Shown: positions 27,701 to 36,831 of the stretch, piece after piece
Layout: every line of letters starts with the position of its first letter
Position numbering within the stretch: position 1 is the first letter of the stretch
Assembly (NCBI GenBank): GCA_039621445.1
Contig: CP154954.1
Span: 33,457,455-33,521,454 of the forward strand
DNA: 64,000 nucleotides
Direction of reading: 5' to 3'
Source of the DNA: Euglena gracilis
Lineage: Eukaryota > Euglenida > Euglenophyceae > Euglenales
Position numbers and translations under genes: made by a program
The notes under the pieces: model-generated
What the model was told of the DNA's origin: nothing
Database searches by the model: none
What the model saw: only the letters and a program-made list of their open reading frames with translations

Positions 27701-30700
27701 AAAATCGAGAAAACGAACATTATTTCCGAAAGTGTCTGCCAGACCAAATATGCCCCTGGAGATCCTCTGTCGCCCCCCATTCGCCGTCTTGGTTGCCGAC
27801 AAGCCTGGGCCATGTTCTGGCTTAGTTTTGAGCCTCAAAACACCCATTTTTAGGATGCTTTTGCGGCCGTTCTTTTTTGGTCGAAAAATAATTGTTTTCA
27901 AAATATCTCGACAATGAAGCAAGATCAAAAGAAGTGTCCAGCGACCAAAAATGAAGCCCTTGGAATGCCTTATCCAACCATGCTTTACGTTTTCCCAACC
28001 CTTTGTGTAGCCCAAGTTACGGCCATTATTTCGGCCGATTTTGACCCATTTTTGGGGCCATTTTGGACTGTTTTCGGGGTTAAAAAAAATGACGTTTCCA
28101 ATATATCTCGGAAATGACTCCACGGCTGGCCCGAGTTATGGCACTTTAAAGGCGCCTTGCCCTAAATACTGTACGTTTTGGCCTGTTTCGACTTGGTCAT
28201 TTTTTGGCCCTTCCGGTGGCCAATCAAAGGAAATGGTGGGGAACCTAAAATGAAGCCCTAGGGACCTCTATTCCCTGAAAAGGCCCCTGGGGCCACTTTT
28301 ACGCATTCCCCAACTTCAGCCCATTTGAACCATTTTTAGGCCATTATATGGTCGAAAAAATTGTGGGGAATGAAAAGAAAATACTGGGGACCTAAAATGA
28401 AGCTCTGGGGGCCCTCTTTCACCCCGTATGGACGTCCAGGGCCAGCCGCCTGGTTGCCAGACCGGGCTGGGTGGGGCTGCCAGCCTGACTGGGCCGCCGT
28501 CCAGGCCGGGCCAGGCTGGGTTGCCTGGCACCATCGGGCAGGGAAGAGCTCAGCACTACACAAACCTGGTCATATTTGGGTCCCAAATCAAAGCCCCCAG
28601 GGTGGCTTTTATTTGGGGGGGGGGGCGTTGCGATGGGGGGGGGTGCTTTGGGTGTTGACTTTTGAAGGGTTTTTGCAGCAGATTTTGGCACCACTTTCAG
28701 TTAAGTTTTACTGGGGACTGCAACCCCCCCAATGAAGTGGCTCCAGACAAGTCGCAAGAAGGTCCATAAAGACAGGTGTGCAGGAGGACAGGTCAACGAG
28801 TATGGAGGCGGGCCACAAACTCCTAGAGGGGAATCAAAAGATCAAGAGAGGGGGAGAAATGACTTTTTAAACCCCAGGTTAACACAAAGAAGCAAAAGGC
28901 GATTCTTCAAAACATATTTGTGACAAGAAGCTTGAAAACAATGTAAGCTGTACATGTTAGCAAGCATGTCAACACCAATATTTGCTTTGAACTTGAAGGA
29001 AATACCCCCTTGAACAAAAAACTGTGAAAATTCCTCCCAAGGAAAAACTGGGAGGCAGATCAGTGGGTACAAGGGTAGGATATAGGTTCCAAGACGACAG
29101 GCTGGCAAGAACAGGGGAGGGTCAGGTATCTGAGAAGATGCCTGTGGAAACGCATGATCACTGATCAGTTTCACTTCATTTAACCAAGAACTCTCATAAA
29201 TGTTTTAAAAAAATGTTCCGACCTCCATACTTCATCACAGGTAAGCGCCATCATACCCCCACCATGCCGACCATCATACTTCATCCCACATCACTGGTAA
29301 AAGCCAAATCCTCGCAGACCAGACTCCGGCCGGCACACCTTAAGGTCCACTCCGCGAAGGTTGGCCCCAGAGAGGTTGCAGCCCTGGAGGTCCGCATAGT
29401 GGAGGACTGCGCCGGGCACGTTGATTTTGGACAGGTCCTTGCCTGAGGAAATGGGGATTCCTATCTGGGAGACGGGTTCACTGGCAATGGGCAATCACAT
29501 CGTTACACGTTCCACAATGTTTACCCATGGCTCCGCAATATTTTCACAACGTCAAACAATTCCCACAAGTTCCACTCCCACAATGTTGCACATGGTTCCA
29601 CAATATTATCACACGTTCCTCAATGTCTTCACAATATTTCACAATTGCATTCCCAATGTTGCACAATTGCTTTCACAACATTCCACAATGATTTTGAACA
29701 TTAAATTGTTTTCTGACAACGTTGCTGTGAGGTTCTCAACGCTTTCAATGCTCCTCAAATTACTTTCACAGCGTTCCATAACGTTCCAAAACTTTTCACA
29801 ATTACCCATAATGATTCACAACGTTCCACAATTCTCCCACAGCGTTCCACAAATTCCACAATGGTGCACATGGTTCCACAATGTGTGGGAAATTGAGAAA
29901 ATTATTGTAGGAAGCTGTGCAGGGTGTGAAATTGTTATGGAACGTTGTGAGTAACCCACGGAATCGTTGTGGAATGTTGTGAGAACATTGTGGTGAATGT
30001 TGTGTGATTGTTATGGAACGTTGTGAGTAGCCCATGGAATCGTTGTGGAATGTTGTGAGAACATCGTGTAAGCGTTGTTAAATGTTGTGAAACGATTGTG
30101 TAAGGTTTTGAAAACAGTTGTCATCCACAATGTTCTCCAAGGTTCTGCAAATGCATTTGACTACATTCCACCACGTTCCACCGTGATTTTCAGGACCAGC
30201 TTCTTTTTGGAATCAGCGAACTTTCGCTGAATTCCAATCAGCTCCTCAGCTGAATTCCAATCAGCTCACAATGTGATTGGTTTGAACTGCTCTCGTCCCT
30301 CCCTCCCTTGTGCGGCACTACGGGCGGGAATTGGGCTGGACCTTGGAAGAGGACGCCGGCGGCGGAGAGGAGCGTCATGCTGATGGCGGCGCGCTGCATG
30401 AGGCCGCTGTGGGCCGCCTGGCCGCGGGACGCCAGCAGGAAGTCCATCAGCTTCCGCTTCACGGCCTCCGTGCCGGGGTGGCCCTGCGCCTGCCGGTCTG
30501 CGGCGGACCCGGCAGGGCAAAGCTTGGGTCCCCCAAGGACCCCTCCTCCCCAACCCCCCCCCAAGGAACCGCCAACCCCCTCCATGGGAAGCTGGCCAGA
30601 AGTGGTGGGGATCGCAATGCAGCGGGCATCGCATCAGCCTCCATCCGCAGAATAGTGTCCCCGAGACGCCGCTCCAGTCATTGTGCTCCCCGCAAACGCC

Positions 30701-33700
30701 GGGCCGGAGGGGGGACCTGCCAGGATGTCGCCGAAGAAGCGCAGCACGGGGACGTCCCGGGCCGGGATGAGCTGGGCGAGGTCCGCCCCGCTGAGGAGCT
30801 CCAGGTCCTGGTACACGTGCCGTGCTGCGGGGGGGGGGGGCAGGTGAGGGATGGCGCAGCCTGCCTGGCAGGTGGGAAGAAGTTTTCAGGCCAAAGCCAG
30901 CCCACCCGTTTTCTTTTTAAGTGATGCAGTTTCTCTTCCAATTTCTGGCTCATTTTGTAATTTATTGTTCGCATCCAGAGCATCCACCATAAATTGCTAG
31001 CTCTTCGGATACGCTCCAGCGCCCCAGAAATGTTCCACAACTTTCATCCATTGGACGAATTGGGTTGACTTTGCCCAAACCACAGGCAAAAAAAAAGAAC
31101 CCAACCATCCCCCGACGGTCCAGTGACCATGGTCGCTGGCGACGTCCATCACCAATTTCTCGCTCGGGGCTGTTAGCCGGGGTATGGGACAAGATCGAGG
31201 GGGGGAAGGTAAGTGTTTTTGCGTTTTTGACAAATTTTTGACCAAAAAAAAGTGTTCAATAATAGAATACCATGCCCCCCCCCCCGAGCTATTCCGGTCC
31301 CCAGAACCCTTTACGGCCAATAGGAACAGCGTGGGGGACAGCTCATGGGGGGGGGGACCTAGGTCCCCCAAGGCTATTCCCATATGCGAACCTCGGGCCC
31401 CCAAAGGGGGTCATTTTTGGGCAATTTTTGGATGTTCGACCACTTTTCACAGGCTTGATTTTTGGGGGCGTCCCCTCCCTCGGGGTACCGCGCCGGGCAG
31501 GGTGGGTGGGGGGAGAAGAGAGAGGGACCCCCCCGGGGGTCTTGCAAAGAGACTGGTTGCCAACCAGGCTTTCAAGCTGTATTCAGATCAGGCTTGTGCT
31601 TAGTTGGGTGGCTACCCCACGGGGGGTGGGGGCTGCTAGGGGCAGGCACCCCATAGCACCCGGTCCGACCCCCAGGGGGGGGGGTAGGTTTTTGGGGGGT
31701 GCCTGCCCATAGCAGGCACCGCACTCGAACTGCGGGCCGGCAGCAAACACACACCGACGAGGTACTCCTGGAGGGACTTGTGCCGGAAACCGGGGATCAT
31801 CGCCGGGGCCCCGCGCCGGAAGCTGACGCCGCTGGCGTACAGCTCCCAGGCCTGGCGCTGGGCCTGGCTCCACAGCTGGTCCAGCTTGAGCGCCGGCTGG
31901 CTGGCCACCTGCTGCTGGAAGTGCCGCGTGAGCCACGCCTCATACAGGTCCCGAGAGGCGTCGCAGCCTGTTGCGGTGTTTCAGAGCCGTGCGTTGCGTC
32001 ACACATTGACCTTCAGGTGGGGCAGAGTTCCGTTGCGAGGATGCTCCGTAGGAGGATGCTCTCGAGCGGCCTTGAACGTGTTCGAGGAACGTTCGAGGAT
32101 GCTCGAAAGCTCCTTGAGCGCGTTCGAGACACGTTCGAGGAGGCTCAAGAGCCTCCTTGAACCACCTCGAGCATATGTGCGACCATGGCAAAGAACTACA
32201 ATATCAATATATCAAAAACATTTCCACTAACTTCCTGTGTGTACAACTCCAATGTCCATTCCCAAGGTGGTAGGAGATAAGAGAGGGGATGAATTAAAAA
32301 CAAAGATGGTGCAGTCCCTGACCATTAATCAAAAAGCCAAAACCAAAAGCACATCGGAAAACGTCTTGGAAGCCACACACTGCATCGCTGCATTTTGGTG
32401 GTGTGTCCAGGACCTGGGGGGGGGGGCAGCGCCTGGCGGTGCGGCCCTTGAACTGGCGCCGGGGCTCCGCCAGCAGCACCGCCGCCGCCATCGTCAGCTT
32501 CCAGGGGGACGTGTACAGCGCCGGCCCGGGCTCGATGGGGATGGCCCCCACGATGCGCTGCCGCCGACCGGCCTGTGCGATGATGTGTAGATCATCCGAG
32601 ATCGTGAAGGGGGGAATTAAATTCTGCCTGAAAATGACTGAAACACCCCCATCCCCATTCTCGAAAGACTGCATAAAAATGCCAATTTCATGACGGTTGG
32701 TCTCAAAAACATCCTATGCAGCTTTTTCCACCAGGGGTGATCCAACCCATAGGTGGCGTCAGATACCAACAGGTTGGGCGGGTCCAGGAATAGAATACAT
32801 ATGGCAGGGAGGGGGAATGCTGGCTGGTGGCCAAAGGTCGCTCGCCCGAGTTAGGCTTTTGACCTCCTCCGAGGACCTGTGGCTTCCCTGACAGCCCTCT
32901 GCCCCAGGCTGACAAACAGGCACAGCCAGCAGGTGAAGGGTCACAACAGACCACAGACGGCAGCAGGCATGACAGGAAACTTCGTCCGAACGGTTTAGAC
33001 GAAATCAAGCACAATGAAAAGCCACAGGGGGCAGACTGGTAAACCAACAATTCACGTGGGGTTCCTCGGGGGGGGGGGGGGCTCTGCAGAACGTGGGTCT
33101 GGGAAAAGGGCTGACCCCCCGGCCGGGCTCTGGCGCTCCAGCTGCTTCAGGACGAACTCCTCCGCCTCGAAGGGGGAGAAGCCCTGCAGGAACAGCCAGG
33201 TCGGGGCAGGCCCGAAGCAGGGGCGGTACAGCGGGAGGTCCTCCTGCCGGCAGGTCACCACCAGCTTCAGGTTCCACGCCGAGAAGCCGTTCAGCGCCCA
33301 CCGCCCGGAGGTGGCCGCCGCGCTGGGGGCCGAAGTGCGTTGTGGGGTTCGGAAGGTTGGAATTCTGAAGAAGCGGATTCCAACGTTGGGGGATTTAAAG
33401 GTCAGGAATGGACGCCGGAACCGAAACCCGTTCCAACCTTCAGGACCAGGCAACAAGCTAGACAACCTCTCTTGGGAGGTTATACGTGGGGGATACTCAG
33501 CCATGAGAAAGGGAAAGAGTTGACACCAAGGGTTTTCTTGAGGACCCCGGGGGTCCCATGGGCCGGCTGGAAACAGGTGCTGGCTGGACCCCCCCTAGGG
33601 TGGGGGGTCCGGGGGGGGGGGGGGGCGCTGGGAGCTGGACCTGGTGGGTACCCAAAAAAGCCCCAAAAAGCCCAAATCCAGCTGGGTTGTCATTTTTTCA

Positions 33701-36700
33701 GCCAAAATTTGGAGGTGAAATTCAAAAACCACTCAAAAATGCTATTTTGGCCACCTTTGGCATTTTTCTCTCAAAAACATTTGGCTCTTCGTGCCAAAAA
33801 TTATCCGGTCCAGCCCAGCTTTGTCAGGCTGGACCTTTATATCACATTTTCACCCGGGGGGAGGGGGTCCGCAGCCCGGCTGGGAGGTGCTGGCTGGCTG
33901 TACACCCCCCGGGGGGGGGGGTCCCCTCCGGCAAAGAAAACCCCTGGCTGACGCACCTGCGCGTGGATTGTGGCTTTGGGCAACGGTCCAGGGTATATGA
34001 CTACAAGCATTGGGTGTCAGGATGACCGCGAGAGTTTCGAGTGTCGGTGGTTTCCATCCCCACTCCTGTGGTCTCCGCAGCGCTGAACCACCAATGCCAG
34101 GAGCATCGGTCTGTGGATGAATTGGGGAGCATTGGGGAGCGGCAGCCACCTCCCCAGCTCTCCAGCATGTCGTTGCCGCTGCGCTTCAGCTCATCCACAC
34201 TGTCCAGCACCAGCACGAGGGGCTGCCGCCGGAGCTGCCCGCACGCCGGCTCCCCGGCCTGCAGCCCCAGCAGCTGGTACACGTGGTTGGCCAGGGCGGG
34301 GGTGGGGCATGGCGGGGAGGCCGTGCCCTGCACTTCCGAGCAGGCGATTGGGAATTGAGAAAAGAAGGGAAAAAGACCACCACACTTGCTGTGGATCGTT
34401 GTGTAGAATCATCAAATGCTTGGCTTGATTTTGTGCTAGAATCCAACATTCTTTTGTCAAACACACCACAATGGTTTGAGCCGACTTGTGGCGAGATGAA
34501 ACGAAACAAACAAATGTGATTCAAAGCAGTGCAGTGCCATGTACGCATTTACATGCCACAATGCGACATGCAGATGCAACATCCCCTCTGCCCCTCTGCA
34601 ATCCATGCCCCAATTGTGGCGTGTGAAGGGCTTGTCGACGGTTGGCAGAGAGACAAACAGCCACAGGCGGCCGAGCCAGCCAACGTGCCGGCTCATCCAC
34701 AGCGCGCTGCAGGTCTTGCCCATCCCTGTGGACAGACGGGGTAGCACGATGTGCAAACCAACATCCCACAGCTGCATGGGAAATAACACAAAATAAAATA
34801 CACATTCCCAAGCAACGACCCATCCACAACCACAATATACACATTCAAAGCACACCTGGTTTGGAGACCAGCACGAGCACATCGCTGTGGCCATTGATGA
34901 AGTGTTCTAGCCGGGCCTGGAGGGGAAAGCTGCTCAACAAGTGAGGGTCGTCCGTCACCACCGGCGCTACAAACTCCTTCTGGAAATCGCGATAAATAAA
35001 ACTGGTGCGGTGCATCGCCTGCATGATTGCCCCGAGGGGCACGTGGCTCCTGGCACTGCCTGGAACCGCCACACTGGGCCACAAGGAAAGTTTGTGGACG
35101 ACTGAAAAATGTTTTGAGATGCCTTTGCCCGTTGCTCATTTCTTAAAATAATGCGAGAAAGCAAAACAAAAATTGATATCAGGAAAATTGCAGAAAATTT
35201 GCCGGATATTTGCTGAAATTGCAGAGAAATTGAGAGAAAATTTCGAAAATTGCGGAGAAACTGCGGAAAAATTATGCAAATTGCAGAAATTGCGGAACAA
35301 TTGTGGAAAAATCACAGAAAAGGGAAAAAAAATTCCGGAAAAATTGCGAAAAATGTGGGAAAATTGCGGTTTTCAATCCCCTGGTCCGACGTTGTGCCTT
35401 GCTGCTGCCTGCCCTTCTCTTTTGTTTCACACATCTTTCTGCATGTATGTGTACTGCACATCTCTTTGTGCGGTCTTCAACAAGAATCCTCTTCGCGGCA
35501 TTCATCATATAACGCCTGTTTTTTTTTCACATAAGACAACATCTTTCTCCATGGACAAGAACAAGGCAGGGCCAGGGTGGACGCCGGCGGGCCGCAGGGG
35601 AACGATGCGGCCCTCGTAGGCGAGGAGGTGGGTGAGCGACGTCAGCCACCCGCCGCACACCTCCAGCTCGCCACCTGCCCGCCTTTCGGTCCCCCCCCCC
35701 CCCGGCTGGGGGTGGGGTGGGAGAGGCGGGATTGCCCGTTGAAAAGCACATCAATTTGCACACTCACTGGGGGTGGATCGGGGCCGACAAAAAAAAGCAG
35801 GCAGCCTGCAGTCCAACGGGTGGAGGTATGGCGCCTCGTCCGGGAACAGCGTCAGCTGGAGTGCCGCTCGGGGACAGGCGAGGCGGGGAGGGGGGAGGCA
35901 GAGGAGGCGTTTCTATTTTGAACAGAATACCCCACATGTACAGGAGTAATGCAAAGCCCAAGCGAAAGCCAGCCAGGCAGGACGAGAAGCGAACGAGCAC
36001 ACTTGTGAGCTTGAATTCTTCTGTCTGTAGACACCAGAAAAGAGGGAAGGTGCGTATCCGTGGAGAAGAAAGGGAGGTTGAGAGACAGGCGACAAAGTTT
36101 GTACAGCCTCAGAGGCAACGCTACATTATCGTGTGCAATGTGTCAAACACACGCAAATGACACGGCACCCGTGGCCCGGCCTGGAGGGGCCTCGGAGGAC
36201 ATGATAACGAAATAATCGGAGGGCTTGCCGGCGCTGTTCCGACTCGGCGCGGCGCACAGGTGGCTTTGGTCCACGGCACTCGACGCCCGCGTGGCGCCGC
36301 CCCACGCCCCCCGCAGCCCGACGGTGTAGCGGGGGACGTCGTCGCCGGGGTCCACCGCCCGCAGCACCGCCTCGTTGACCGGGGGCAGTGCCTACCGCAG
36401 GCCCCCCTCCCAGGGCGGGGGAGAGGGAGGGGAACCCAGCCTGAGCTAGGTGGGGGCGAATCGAGGTTCCGAGTGCCAAGCCGAGGTGGCTTGAGTGGCA
36501 AGCGAACTGGCTGGGGTTCTGGGCGGGTCCCGAGCCTCAGGCCGCAGGAATAACTGGTGCCCTGAAAGCGCATCACTGTCAGCCGATAAACCTCTTCCCT
36601 GTCCGCTGATAAAGTACCTTTTCTTTTCTACTGATGGACGGAGCCGGGTTATTTCTTTCATACTTTTTGCTTGATGCTGAACCACAAAAACAAAATATGT

Positions 36701-36740
36701 AACTGAAACTTAAAAACTGTAAATAAATAATAATAAATAA

Positions 36741-36831
<91 letters not shown>

